DNA of 64,000 nucleotides from Arachnopeziza araneosa (Eukaryota > Ascomycota > Leotiomycetes > Helotiales > Arachnopezizaceae), in the NCBI GenBank assembly GCA_003988855.1, contig QYAI01000128.1, positions 1 to 64,000 of the forward strand, in the 5' to 3' direction. The stretch's first letter is position 1. Each line of letters starts with the position of its first letter. Below, piece by piece: positions 46,601 to 59,216 of the stretch. A program made the position numbers and the translations under genes. The notes under the pieces were generated by a model. It made no database searches. It saw only the letters and a list, made by a program, of their open reading frames with translations, and had not been told where the DNA came from.

Positions 46601-48251
46601 CCATAAGTATCAAGCAAATAGTAAAGAACTCTTGCTTGTTGTAGCGAATTTTCGGATTTAGTAATCGGCACAAGACCAATTCTTAGTGAGAGCTTCCGTT
46701 TAACAAAACTTAAGAGTGTCTCGGTGACGAGCAGCACATCTTCAGGGTCTGCAAAGTCTATAGAAAGGATAAGATTGAAAGCATCTCTGCGGGTGGTTGG
46801 AAGCTGGCCAGGATATGTTCTCTGAAGTATCTACTCATAGTTAAGAGCTGCACTAAGAAAGAACGCGGAAAAACTTACAGATCCAAGATTGGTGGGCCAA
46901 TCCATGTAGCGCTTGTCTTTCTCAATGTCATTCATCCAAATAATGACTCTGCCACCTTCAATTTCGTCCCTCCAATCCCATCTCTGTCCTTCAGTACCAA
47001 TTCTTGCCTTAGATATCTCATTATTACCCAGTAGTGCAATCGCCTCTGGTGCAGTTAGCCCAAGATCACGAACACCGTTGATAAGTGCTCGTTCTTTGCG
47101 TAGTAAATCGACTAAATCTAAGGCTTCGATCTGGCGTTCAATCAGTTGAAGTCCGTTCATCCAGAGTACGTTATAACCAGCCGGAACAAGCTCAGCACGG
47201 TTAGATTCATGCTCAGAAATGAATTCCGTCGTAGCATTATGGGACGCAATTGCACTTGAATATTTGGGAAAATCCTGTGATAGCTTTACTAGAGTCTCGA
47301 ATGGATTTTTGTTCTGCATGATGAAGCTGGAAGCTTTAACGGCAAGAGAAAAGACTTCAGATGAGGAAAGAGGCTTCAAGTCCGCGAGTTCTTCGTCTTC
47401 AAATTTGACTTCTTTCTCAGGCACAGCACTTGGTTTGCTCTCTTCATCTTCGCGGTCATCAATCACGATGTAATCCGTTCTTTTGAGCGCTAGTTCTACA
47501 CCGTAGCCGGGAACGGTCACAGGATTTGATTTCTCTAGAGAGAGCTTCCTATGCCGGACACGATATGAGGTCTTTCCTTCACGAGCTGTCTTGATGAGGG
47601 TCTTGTGAAACTTGCCAAAACTGGTTGAGGTGATATCCGCGTAGAGTATTGATGCAGGTGCGGTAGGTTTTCCCAAAATCCTATCAAATTGTAGTTCCTG
47701 GATCTGAGAATCCGCGTTAACCTCTGCGTAAGATTCTTCAAGAATTGGCGAGCAGTATTGCTTGCCACTAAACAAAACCCAGGCAGGACATGAAGAATCT
47801 TCTTCAGCCGTCAAAGATGGCTCAACGGCAGTATGATAGTACTGATAATGGGCTTCAATTCTAGGGGCAGCCGACCGCATGGACAATGCAAGTTTGTAAG
47901 TCGACAAACTCTCTGCGTTCATGTGGCCATCTTCTTTAAGTACTTGTACAAATTTCTCATATAGCTCTTGGTCACTAGACGTTTTCGAAAAGTAACCATC
48001 GGCAATTTTGTCCAGTAGTGGAAAGTAGGAGGTAGCATTCTCATCTGCTGCAGTTTCTCTACCAGATGTTAGAAATGCACAAGTAAGCAAGTAGTGCAAG
48101 CATACAACAACTCAAGCAGGTATGGGGCGGAATTGAAGGATGCTTTCAACGCCACATTTATCGATGGACCCGCAGAAACACAAATTGAGTGCAAATATGT
48201 AGTTGCCAACAGAGCCCCAGTGAGGCCCCATGGCAGACCGAAAGCCCCCAT
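43696..48251 (-). CDS. GPT1: UDP-glucose:glycoprotein glucosyltransferase (UGGT)
   Basis: ER-lumen folding sensor that adds one glucose from UDP-glucose back to misfolded N-glycoproteins, so that they re-enter the calnexin cycle. Exons 48251-48106, 48058-46879 and 46830-43696 give 1486 residues, the standard UGGT length. A signal peptide covers about residues 1-27 (hydrophobic GLTGALLATTYLHSICVSA). The body holds the tandem thioredoxin-like sensor domains, including TYPGQLPTTRRDAFNLI after the second splice. The GT24 catalytic domain near the C-terminus has LDKVIFVDADQIVRTDM with the metal-binding D1289-A-D1291, and EWLWCETWC. The protein ends in KDEL, an ER-retrieval signal. The first exon encodes essentially the signal peptide. 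The start lies 513 bp from COPI alpha, divergently. Confidence 0.95.
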
Positions 48252-48764
48252 TGTTGTAGTTGAGAATTGGTCGAGCCGTGGAATACCAATATACTTCTGA
48301 GGATCGCAAGTCCAGAAATATAGTTCAGAAATAGAATGCAGATATCCGCCTGCGGAAAGACTTGTTGACACTTTTAACTGAAGAAAATAAATGTCAACAC
48401 ATTACTTTGTCTTCTAACAGTCTGCAACGATATTTAGAGGCAGGGCTGAAATATCACTTGCAAGTGAAGTACTGGACACGTTCGCCAATCCGCTGGGCTA
48501 GGGGAGCTTTGAAGCTCCTGACGCAAGGGTCTATTGTTGTCGCCCTAAAAGTCAGGCATCCACAATATCGGCCACAATGGAAATCGCAACGTTGCAGCTT
48601 CTACACATTCAATCCAAGCAACTGCTGCCTACCACCTTTATTCGCAGTTTTTCCGGACTTTTGTTCTGGAGGTAGGCATTGTAAAAGATCTACCAGATCT
48701 ACCACTTTCCGCAACTCTTCATGCACGAAGAATAGGCTTCCCCGTTCCTCCAGAGTCGGTCAAC
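48252..48764. promoter_or_regulatory. Divergent promoter region UGGT / COPI alpha
   Basis: 513 bp separate the divergent starts of two secretory-pathway genes. No unfolded-protein-response element is obvious to the eye. The plus-strand frame across it is a by-product of the COPI alpha exon 3 frame. Confidence 0.5.
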
Positions 48765-51700
48765 ATGGCGTCCTCTTCTTCCTCCCCAAATATGCTCACA
48801 AAGGTAAGAGATGGAGAGAATATTTGCCAATACTATTATATTATACTAATAAGACTTACAGTTTGAGTCCAAATCGTCGAGAGCTAAGGGAATTGCTTTC
48901 CACCCCAAAAGGTTCACCCCGCAGCCCTATGGCGCATACTCGACTAATACATATCAGACCTTGGATACTTGTTTCTCTTCACTCTTCAACAATCCAGTTA
49001 TGGGACTATCGTATGGGCACTCTGATTGATAGATTTGAGGAGCATGATGGTCCAGTTAGAGGAGTTGACTTCCACAAGACCCAACCCCTCTTCGTTTCTG
49101 GAGGTGATGATTATAAGATCAAGGTCTGGTCATATCAAACTCGCAGATGTCTATTTACCTTGAATGGTCATTTGGACTATGTGCGGACAGTATTTTTTCA
49201 TCACGAGCTTCCTTGGATCATCTCGAGCTCGGATGATCAGACTATTAGGATTTGGAATTGGCAAAACAGGTCTTTGAGTAAGGCAGCTTGTAATTGTGAC
49301 TTAAGTGCAAAGCTGACATTCATATATAGTCTGCACAATGACAGGCCATAATCATTATACAATGTGCGCACAATTCCACCCAAAAGACGATTTAGTAGTT
49401 TCTGCGTCTCTTGACCAGTCTGTCCGTGTCTGGGATATCTCTGGCCTGCGCAAGAAGCATTCAGCGCCTACATCAATGACTTTCGAAGATCAAATGTCGC
49501 GAAGCAATCAAAATCAAGCCGATATGTTTGGAAATACAGATGCGGTGGTGAAATTTGTTCTGGAGGGTCACGATAGAGGTGTTAATTGGGTTGCGTTCCA
49601 TCCGACACTTCCGCTTATTGTTTCCGCTGGCGATGACAGGTTAGTGAAGTTATGGAGGATGAGCGAAACTAAGGCTTGGGAAGTTGATACCTGCCGAGGT
49701 CATTTCCAAAATGCGTCTGGCTGTCTTTTTCACCCTCACCAGGATCTTATCCTGTCAGTAGGAGAGGACAAGACCATTCGAGTGTGGGACTTGAATAAGC
49801 GAACCTCAGTCCAGTCATTCAAGCGAGAGAATGATAGATTCTGGGTTATCGCTGCTCATCCAGAAATCAACTTGTTTGCCGCAGGACACGACAATGGTGT
49901 TATGGTCTTCAAGCTAGAACGGGAGAGGCCAGCCTCTGCTTTCTACCAGAACAATCTGTTCTTTATCACGAAAGAGAAGCATGTTCGATCTTACGATTTT
50001 CAGAAGAATGTCGAGAGTCCGACACTTTTGACTCTAAAAAAGCTTGGTAGCCCTTGGGTTCCACCTCGCTCACTCTCTTATAACCCTGCCGAGAGAGCTA
50101 TCCTGGTGACTTCTCCTGCAGATGGTGGGTCTTATGAACTTATCAACCTTCCTCGGGATGGTTCTGGTGGGGATGCGACAGACACCAAACGTGGGCAGGG
50201 AAATTCGGCCGTATTTGTAGCACGCAACCGATTTGCCGTGTTCAGTGCTGGGAGCCAGCAAATCGACATCAAGGATCTCTCCAACTCCACTACCAAAACT
50301 ATCAAGCCTCCTACTGGAACTACCGATATCTATTTTGGTGGAACTGGCAATCTTTTGCTTATTACCCCAACTGCCGTTCACTTGTACGATATCCAACAGA
50401 AGAAATCTATTGCAGAATTAACTGTGGCTGGCGTGAAATACGTTGTCTGGTCAAACGATGGATTATATGCAGCGCTCTTGAGCAAGCACAACGTCACAAT
50501 CGTCACGAAAACGCTAGAGCAAGTTAGCACTCTTCATGAAACTATCAGAATCAAAAGTGCGACTTGGGATGATGCTGGCGTCCTTCTTTACTCGACCTTG
50601 AATCATATCAAATATACCTTGCTCAACGGTGATAATGGCATTGTTCGAACTCTCGATCAGACTGTCTACCTTGTACGTGTCAAAGCACGAACCGTATACT
50701 GCCTTGACCGAAGTGCGAAGCCTAAGATTTTGAGTATTGACCCAACGGAATATCGCTTCAAATTAGCACTCGTCAAGCGGAACTATGAGGAAATGCTCCA
50801 GATCATTAAAAACTCAAGTCTTGTTGGTCAAAGCATCATTTCTTACCTACAGAAGAAGGGTTATCCAGAAATTGCGCTCCAATTCGTTCAAGATCCCCAG
50901 ACAAGATTCGAACTCGCTATTGAATGTGGGAATTTGGACGTTGCAGTTGAGATGGCAAAACAATTAGACAGACCAAAACTTTGGTCAAGATTAACCACTG
51001 AGGCTCTTGCCCACGGAAACCACACTATTGTCGAAATGACCTACCAGAAGTTGAGACAGTTTGATAAGTTGTCATTTCTTTATCTAGTCACTGGCGATGA
51101 GACAAAGCTTTCACGTATGGCCAAAATTGCGGAACATCGCGGTGATTTTACTGCTCGGTTCCAGAATGCGTTGTATCTTGGCGATGTGAACGATCGGATA
51201 ACTATGTTCAAGGAAATTGATCTCTGTAAGTCAACTACTGATGTCCACTGAGAAGACTGCTAATAACCTAGATCCCCTCGCATATATGACCGCTAAAGCA
51301 CATGATTTGACTGAAGAATGCGAATCTATCCTCGAAGCTACTGGCCTCACTGAAGAGCAAATAACACTTCCCGACTTGGGCTCACCTCTTGCCCCTCCTA
51401 AACCCATCGTTTCTACATTCAAGACCAACTGGCCAACAAAAGCCACATCACAATCCTTTTTTGAAAAAGCGTTGCTCGGACAAGTTGAAGGCTTATCGTT
51501 AGAAGATGAGCCATCAGCAGCATCTAATGGTTTTGGCTTTGATGAAGCTGGAGACGAAGACGTCGCAAAGCGTAATGGTAATCTTATCGATGCAGAAGAA
51601 GACGAAGATGCTGCTGGCTGGGACATGGGTGATGACATTGTCCCAGAAGTTGAGAGTGACTTTGTCAATGTGGAAAGTGCAGAAGCAGGAGCTGGAAGCA

Positions 51701-52689
51701 GCGAAGCAGATCTATGGGCTCGTAACTCACCCATCGCTGCAGATCATGTTGCTGGTGGCTCCTTCGAGACTGCTATGCAACTGCTGAACAGACAACTCGG
51801 TGCTGTCAATTTTGCTCCGCTAAAGCCACGCTTTTTGGAGATCTACTCGGCCACTAAAACCTACCTCCCTGCCTCTGCTGGCCTGCCACCGCTTATCAAC
51901 TATGTCCGCCGTACCGTTGATGAAACAGATCCTCGAAAAGTGCTTCCTATCGTCCCTCGGGATATTGAGTCCCTCGCCACCAACGACCTGCAAAAAGGTT
52001 ATACTGCCATGCGAACAAACAAGCTCCAAGATGGTGCTGTCATTTTCCAGGGCATCCTTCATGCTCTGCTTGTTAACGCCGTCTCCACTGCTTCTGAAGT
52101 TGAAGAGGCGAAAAAACTTATCATCTCTGCATGTGAATATAGTATTGCGATGAACATTGAATTGACACGGCGGAAGCTAGGGACCGACGAAGCTGTCGCT
52201 AAGTCGCCTGAGAAACTCAAGCGCAGCCTTGAACTGGCAGCTTATTTTACCATCCCAAAGCTTGAGGTGCCTCATCGACAAATTGCGCTCACAAGTGCGA
52301 TGAAATTGGCATATCAAAACAAGAACTTAAACTCAGCTTTGAGCTTTGCGAACAGAATGTTAGCAAACGGCGGGGCAGCTAAAATGCTTGAAAATGTGAG
52401 TTATTTCATACCCAAGTTGTTCACCAGACTACTGACCTTGTCCTAGGCCAAGAAGATCAAGGCTCAATGCGAACGCAACCCTAACGATGCTCATGAGATT
52501 GAATTTGATCAGTTTGCCGAGTTTGATATCTGCGCCGCCTCTCTTACCCCAATCTACTCCGGCTCATCATTCGAAGTCTGCGCATTTGATGGAAGCAAAT
52601 ATCAAGCCAAATATAAAGGTACTGTTTGTACCGTTTGCGGCGTTTGCGAGGTTGGAAAGAACGGGAGTGGGCTGAAGTTAGTTGCATGA
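48765..52689 (+). CDS. COP1: Coatomer (COPI) alpha subunit
   Basis: Alpha-COP forms part of the outer COPI coat for retrograde Golgi-to-ER transport and binds dilysine cargo tails. Six exons: 48765-48803, 48862-48911, 48958-49277, 49330-51225, 51272-52395 and 52447-52689. They give 1223 residues (yeast 1201). The first exons join to MLTKFESKSSRAKGIAFHPKR and PWILVSLHSSTIQLWDYRMG, the hallmark start of the first WD40 propeller. WD repeats (SGGDDYKIKVWSYQ, SSSDDQTIRIWNWQ) follow. A second propeller and an alpha-solenoid precede an acidic linker (about 760-830) and the C-terminal epsilon-COP-binding domain. That domain ends with the Cys-rich CTVCGVCEVG. The small exon 2 and the GTTCACC donor after it are needed to keep HPKRPWILVS in phase. 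Confidence 0.95.
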
Positions 52690-52931
52690 ATGCTTTAAAA
52701 CTGGAGTTTGGTAAAAGTAGATGCGGCGGTCTGCTACTCTCGTAGTTGCATGTAGGGAGTCTAGTATCGAAATGAATGATGTATGGCTATAAGTAGACTT
52801 GAGAAGGAAACGCGAAATACGAATCATGTCATGCAGCCATTCTTCTGTACGCCCAGGCGCCTCCTAGAATACATTTGTGCTTGATTCCGACACCTTTTAA
52901 TGATATGCAAGAGGGCAAGGTCATGTAACGC

Positions 52932-53815
52932 CTATACAATTGTCTCCAGTTCCCGTGCATATCCCAAAGTATTCTCAATAGCCGTTTGACTAAGCTCTTT
53001 CTCATTGCCTTCCTCATCAACACTAGCCTTCAAGCTCTGATTTGGGAAGTATATCCGACCATCATTAATCAACCATCCTCTGCTCTGAGCGAATGAGATG
53101 ACAGCTCCTTCACTATCGAGGAAAAGAAGATTCTTTGTGGATGAGATTGGAAGTGATGGATAAGCGGTTTGACTGCAGGTTGCAATCTCATTGCGGATCT
53201 GGGATGTTAAGATCTGGCGGTATTTGTAAGCTTCCATTTTCACCTTGGCGAAATACTCCAATGGAATGAATTCCTTACCTCACTGAAGACGCCGTATTCC
53301 TCACTAGGCACCTCCCGGCTCGCCATCGCCTTCCACACCAAATCATAGCTCCCCTCCATCAACCACCTCTCCAGCTTGATAGGATACCCAAGGTATCTGT
53401 CCTTCTCCACCGCAACTCCGTCCTTGCCCTGCCTCAACTCCAAACCCTCCAGTTCAGTGTGAAATCCGGCATAGTCTCCCTGCGTCAACAGTAGCAGTAG
53501 GTACAAGCCTGTGATCTTGTTCTTCTCGGAATGCGCAGGTGAGAGACGCTCCGCAGGTAGCTCGTAGAAGGGCGTCAGTTGGTGTACATAGCGGGTGAAG
53601 GCAGCGGGGTCTTCGGCGCGGATGGAAAGAAGGGCGCCGTTCTCGAAGACCTCCCGGGCGAGAAGGAGTGTTGATGATGGGGTGTTGGGTTGGGGAGTGA
53701 GCACTTTGAGTTTGAGGAGGGTAATCTTGGCTTTTGAGAGCAGTGACGAGCTGTCAGAGTAGTTGTGTGAGGATTTGAGCTTGCGGAGGATATCTTGGAG
53801 TTCTCTTTCGGCCAT
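52932..53815 (-). CDS. RPN12: 26S proteasome lid subunit Rpn12
   Basis: PCI-domain lid subunit (PSMD8 in animals), the last subunit added when the lid assembles. Exons 53815-53279 and 53213-52932 give 272 residues (yeast 274). The TPR-like N-terminal helices include LTPFYELPAERLSPAHSEKN and a conserved GLYLLLLLTQGDYAGFHTELE segment. The PCI winged helix begins after the intron at ILTSQIRNEIATCSQTAYPSL and includes AVISFAQSRGW and the terminal QTAIENTLGYARELE. The 65-bp intron was chosen over a nearer AG at 35 bp because that intron would be too short and would insert an unrelated segment. It converges on COP1 with 242 bp between stop codons. Confidence 0.92.
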
Positions 53816-54511
53816 TTTAAAAGGTGGTTGTGAGGGTCGAGGCTTGGTGATGTTGCTAAAGGATGGAAGGCAGCTTTGGAGACGCGGTTGATGGCGCTAA
53901 AAGCCGGTCACGTGATAACAATTGGCAGCTTCCTCTTCCTTCCAAGGTTCCCTCCCGTCTTCCTTCCCTCATCGTCAATATTATGAATCGATTATTTGTC
54001 AACAAAGATGCTGTCTTTTCTAGCCCAGCTGATACGGGCGCAGTTGTTACGATAAGCTTTCCTAGCACTAGCATCGGTTCCATGGACAGAGGGAACTGAA
54101 ATTTGTATTGGCAACCTGCTTTCATCTTCTGCGAAAACACTGGGCCAACATAGAGTCATCTCAGACGCTTGATATCAGGTCTAGCTATGTTATCAGAGCT
54201 CAACAATTCACGAGCATAAATTTAGTCATGAGAAAAGTCCACGTAGAATGCTGCAGCACTCTATTCTTTTTTGATTAGACAAAATTCATTTAATAGCATA
54301 GATAACAAGGAACGTGCAGTGTCACTTGGGGATTTCAAACACTGTAAATTCAAGCCTAAAGAATGTTCAGATTCAGTAGTTAGCTAACAAAGCTCGAGGC
54401 CATCCCGTCATTTCTCCCTGCCTCAAGAACAGAAGTGTGAAATCAAATAAGATATTAATATGAGTACGGATCTTGGGTGCTTTCATCTCTGCTCAGAGTT
54501 TTGATCTATAT
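53816..54511. promoter_or_regulatory. RPN12 upstream region with TCACGTGA
   Basis: 696 bp between the RPN12 start and the 3' end of the GLEYA gene. The 8-base palindrome TCACGTGA at 53908-53915, 93 bp before the RPN12 start, is the same site seen before SEC24. No gene is supported; a plus-strand frame of 78 codons (53863-54099) has no resemblance. Confidence 0.45.
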
Positions 54512-55599
54512 TTACGACTCTTGTAGCCAATTCGCATAAGCCGTTGCTGTCACCCCATCACAAGAAAACCGCACAATAGCGTTGTTTCCAGTTGTTTGTT
54601 GGCCAAGAATTACCGTTTCATCCGGTGCTGAAATTGTCAACGCTGCCGCCCCGGGTCCTCCCCCATTTGTATAGATGATTCTAAGGGGGTAGTACGTTCC
54701 AGCTTGCAATGTTGTCGTGAAAGCCTTGTAACCAAAGTACTCACCGTCAGCAACCTCCCAATTTGCGTTCTGACGAATCCAGCCCGAACATGCCAATGGC
54801 CCAAGCCAGATATCGATAATGTTATCGCCTAATGTAACGGCGAAGGTGTAGGTGCCACTCTGAGATGCATATAGATATCCACGATACACAAGGGCTATGT
54901 AGCCTGTATCCAATAACTCCGGGCTACCATAAACACAGTCATTGTTCCCATTAGCACTGTTGAAACCAAAAGTTGTGGTCTCGGTTGGCCACTCTAAATA
55001 TGCTGTTTTGAACAGTGTTGGATCAAAATTTGCATATCCTATGACGACATCAGAGAACGGACTGTAAAATACTCCGACCTAAGTTGTCGCAGGATGCGAT
55101 AAACGTCGATGTGGCGGTTGCAGTTGTCGTAACTGTTATTGAGGGAGTTGCAATGGTGATAGTCGCAGCTGGATAACCCGCACGAGTGCAGCTGCTGCTG
55201 TAGGCAGCGTCATTCACACACCAAGTTGCGTAGGTAGGTTTTAATGGAGCAGAAGTTACTGTAGCTTGGCGGGCGTTGATGATTTTGCCATCTGAGCCAA
55301 CAGCCACTGTCGATGTGATCGAGGCAGTCACGATGACGGTGATAGTTCTGGGATAGGTTAGACAACTGGAATACATGATGGAAAGTTGAATCATGATTGA
55401 CTCACGTTGCCTGAGGTGTAACCGTACTTGTCATGAACTTTGAGCAGTCCGCTAGACGAACAGAGAGGGATGGCTTATACACAGTTGAAGTCTGTAAAAT
55501 TCCATTGAAACAATTGTCTGCTTTGCAGGCAGCCCTCTCGACAACGAAAGCGTGGGCAGATGCAACGCAAGCCACGAAAAAGAACTGAGTGGCCTTCAT
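54512..55599 (-). CDS. Secreted GLEYA (PA14-like) domain protein, frame disputed
   Basis: Extracellular adhesin-like lectin. GLEYA domains are PA14-related sugar-binding folds found at fungal cell surfaces. Exon 1 (55599-55406) encodes a signal peptide (about 1-17, FFFVACVASAHA) and is joined to exon 2 at 55347. Exon 2 is Thr/Val-rich and ends in its own frame at 55050. The GLEYA domain reads in the +1 frame from 55078 to 54512: FYSPFSDVVIGYANFDPTLF, then VYRGYLYASQSGTYTF, IWLGPLACSGW and LRIIYTNGGGPGAAA. So the junction CDNLG to VFYSPF is broken by one frame step. Either a small indel has inactivated the gene, or a 55-bp intron with a weak donor (GTTACG, 55133-55079) restores the frame at the cost of conserved-looking residues. 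A sequencing error is also possible. Confidence 0.6.
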
Positions 55600-58500
55600 G
55601 CTTTGATGATAGGAAATCCACTAAGATGATTAAAATATGAAAGAACGCAGCATTCAGCTGGTTTCGATAATGACAGTGGTGAAGGTGAAGATTCATCATT
55701 CTCCGGGGATGTCGCAACTGATATACACGTATTCAGGAGGTGCTAGGAATAACTTTAATTGAAATACGCCTGGCAAAGATGTGTTGAATATAATATTGAA
55801 ATGCCTCGGCTGAAGATGCTAGATATTCCTGTCGGAGTATAGAATCAAAGCTTTGTATGGGACAAGCCGCCTTTTCTCAAGGAGGCTTGAAAAGTACATG
55901 TAAAAGGGTGGGTAAAAGCCACCAGCGCACCAGTCCTTCGATCAGTCTTTTGTGTTCAGTCAGAACAGCCTCGGAAACCAATTTTTACTGAAACATGCTA
56001 TCATCACTTCCGCATTCACCGTTGTTCCGTAGGTAAACCCGCTCAAATGACTCATGGTTACACGTTTACGGTGGTAATGAGGCGGCATAATGATAGTAGG
56101 ACGGGTATAAAATGTTTGGGACTGTGCTTCTGAGGACACTTTTTGCGTCGGTATCTCCGCCAGCCAGCCCTATCTGCGATTTTGATTCTCCTTTTGTCGA
56201 TCTTCAGAGATGGCTTCCCTGCAGGAGCATGATCAAGGAGCAACCGCTTCTTTAGGTTTACGGCTGGAGTAGGGGTCTTTTCTGACGCAAGGCTCTTCAA
56301 GCCAATTGAAAACACGCGCCAACTCGAGTTGGCTGATGCCCTGCCAAACAACACTCTTCTGGGACAAAACTGTACGAAGCAAAACAATAGTGTTGTGTTT
56401 CAAAATGGCATGTCTTATATATTTAGATACGGTCCCCGAGGAGCATTTCCTCGGTTACACTTCGGATGCGTGCGTAAGACACCAAGTACTCATAAACAAT
56501 AGTTGCAGACCCCTACTTTAAGAAATTCTTCAGGTAAGGGGTACCTAATTGGTCCACTACCCGCTTGATCTCAAATAAATAACCAAAACAGCTTTTACCC
56601 TTCTTGGAAATCGCGACAAATCTGGCTTATTTAAGCATTTCTATTTTGCAAAACTTGAAACTTTTTGACTTTAATTTGCACGGCTGCCAGTAAATGCTAC
56701 GGCTAATGCTCAATGACGATTTGATTTATCAAAACCTTCACCTAGATACAGAATCCGCACAACTTTGCCGAAATCTGCCAGCAGGATGGGCTAGGTTTAA
56801 TCGCTAGCATGGGTCTCGAGTGAGCGGGTACGGTCCGGCTCCCGCCTGAAGAAGAAGCTTTGTGGCTGGACTATTGCATCGTGGCAAGCGCATGGTGGGC
56901 CGCTAGCCGTTGGTGGAAGACGGCTTGGTTCACTTAGATGGCTAACCGGAGTTTATTTCTAGAGGAAAAGAAAATAAAGGGCTCAGGAGTCAGGAGCAGG
57001 AGTTGAAATCTTGAGAGATATTTCCAGCCTGAGTAACAAGACACATAAATTTGTGAGCAGGTCGAAACCACACCAAGAGGTTTTAAAAATCTCATCGGCA
57101 ATTTACCATCGGACTATCTGAACTATCACCGCTGAAGTCCGGATCTCGGATCAGGGAGAGAATTATAGAAAATGATCGCCCTCGATGCTCTTCTCAAGAG
57201 AGCGATGCCGTTGGGAGAGCTTGGTTGAAATCTTGATGCTTGTTAAACTCTCAATGGGCGTATATTTTTCTTGCAATAATAACGCCACGAAAAATTCTCG
57301 GAAAGAGAGGAGTTGGCGGCCCTACTGAAGTGCAGACAAAGAGAAGAAAGATGCAGCATAGGTTGGGGGAGTTGAAAGCTGTTATTCAGATTCGATCTAG
57401 AAAATGACGAGCAACAACGCATTTTGCAACAAGCAGGTTCTTCTCGTGTGTCTAGGTTCTTTTCAAGACCGAAATTCGTCTTCTAATCTGCTCGGACTGA
57501 CTTCTCAAAGATTCATTAGGCTCTTCAACAACAGTGCTCCCGGTCTAGTGCTTCCTTTCAATCCTCCTATCCAAAGTTAAACCATTGGATGAGCAAAAGC
57601 GGTGGAATGCAGTCTTACGATTGCCAATCAGATTGAAATATAGCATCTTTATAGTACAGCATTTCGATTGTGTAGGCTCGTAATACCTCCTTCCGCATTC
57701 CATAGATAAATCCTTTCTACTCATAAAACCGTCTAGGCTTTTGACGAGCATATTATATTCTTGGAATTAGCCATGGATCCTCAACAGCTCCTTTGCTCCC
57801 AAAGCGTATCTTCGTGCGTCTGAAACTCTCCCGACGGCTTGCAGGGTACACACCTCTCTTGTATGGCTCGCCCATTCAGAAATGGTTGGGTATGGAAAAT
57901 TGTGGGAGTCTTGCTATATACAACTCTGAGAGCCTGAGATGTTATGTGACCTTGTTTATTTCTGCTTGCTGCCAACAGACGTTGATTGAAACGTTCCGTA
58001 TTCAAGTCATGTACTCCATGAGTACTTGATAGACTAGCTTTTTCCTTCTTGAACTCAATGCTGATAACCTTGCTCTTAACTTTGCTGGCTTGAATTATGT
58101 AGAAGCGGTTTTTGCTTTCTTGCTAACTGAACCGGCTTTCCCTTCTCTTCGCTACAACGAGGATGGTTCTCCTTTCAAAGAATTAAAATACTTGCAATTG
58201 TTGAATCTTCTCCAGGCTCTGATATTTTGCTACTTGTATAGTTAACACTGTTCTCTACCATGATAGAAAGTTACGTCTCTTGCTTTGACTTGCATTCATA
58301 CCCATATACTTTACTCTCATTCCTTCCATGTCTGCTTTGTTGTCCTTTTGAGGGCTTCTATTGTAGCCATAAGACTTAGATTATGCTCTCGTCATTGTGG
58401 TTTGGTTCTCTAGCAGAAGATATTGTACTTTCCGGCTTTTGAACTAGAATTCTGGGGGAGGGTCAAGTGTGAGACTGATCCTCTAGCGTAACCATCTTGA

Positions 58501-58884
58501 GTTGATATCCTAAACCTTTCCCTGATGAATGATAACAGAGTGTGAACACTTCGTGCGAAGTTGTCCTGGTTCAAAGAGCTTGGGGTCGTTGATTTCGTGG
58601 TTTCGTCATGTCTTGAAGACTTTTTTTTAAAATCAGTAAATATTTAAAAAACTTTTCCAGTTAGCTTATGCAGATAAGGGAACTTGGCTGACTTGCTCTT
58701 TGTCGGAATTCATAAACGAGCTGAGTCATAATTGAGAGTATTGTGGTTCTATGCTACTAAAGGATTGTAATGTGGCGATTGTGTGTATTCGATCAAATAT
58801 TTAGTCTATGCTTGTGCGAGTAGTATTCAAGCAATTCTTGACTGCAGAGACGTTCGACTCCGGAAGGAATAAACTGTTAGAAAA

Positions 58885-58964
58885 CGATAAGTACCACTTT
58901 GTACATCCTATCCATAATAAGCCTAGGTGATCTTATCTTATCGGTTTGCAGCCGTTTCGATAAG
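58885..58964. promoter_or_regulatory. Cluster of GATA-factor motifs
   Basis: Within 80 bases there are CGATAA (58885-58890), two abutting TTATC (58933-58937 and 58938-58942) and CGATAAG (58958-58964), with one more TATC at 58909. GATA factors such as AreA or the siderophore regulator bind such sites, often in pairs. The nearest plus-strand gene is family gene B, 1.9 kb away, so the target is unclear. Confidence 0.3.
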
Positions 58965-59216
58965 AGTAGGAAACCTCAAAATGGTAGCCTCGTCTCTTTC
59001 TTTTCCTTAACACCCCCTCACAATTAACACCTCCTTTCCATCGCAACCCTAGCACCCAGGGGTCTTACATCAACTTCTCAGCACCTCCTTGCTCCGTAAT
59101 TCTTCTCATTGGCTAATTACAAACAAATTGTCTCCGACGCTTTTGTCGCACCCGTGCTGAAATACAAGAAGAAATATTCCTCTGTGCGCACACTTGAGTC
59201 TTTGGCAAACATCTAG

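Noticed and set aside
53244..53278. A 35-bp intron in RPN12 ending at the first AG
   Set aside because: Too short for fungal splicing and it inserts an unrelated segment before the PCI domain; the 65-bp intron fits better.
56058..56387. Lys/Arg-rich minus-strand frame of 109 codons
   Set aside because: No similarity to transposon or ribosomal proteins could be recognised; no supporting context.
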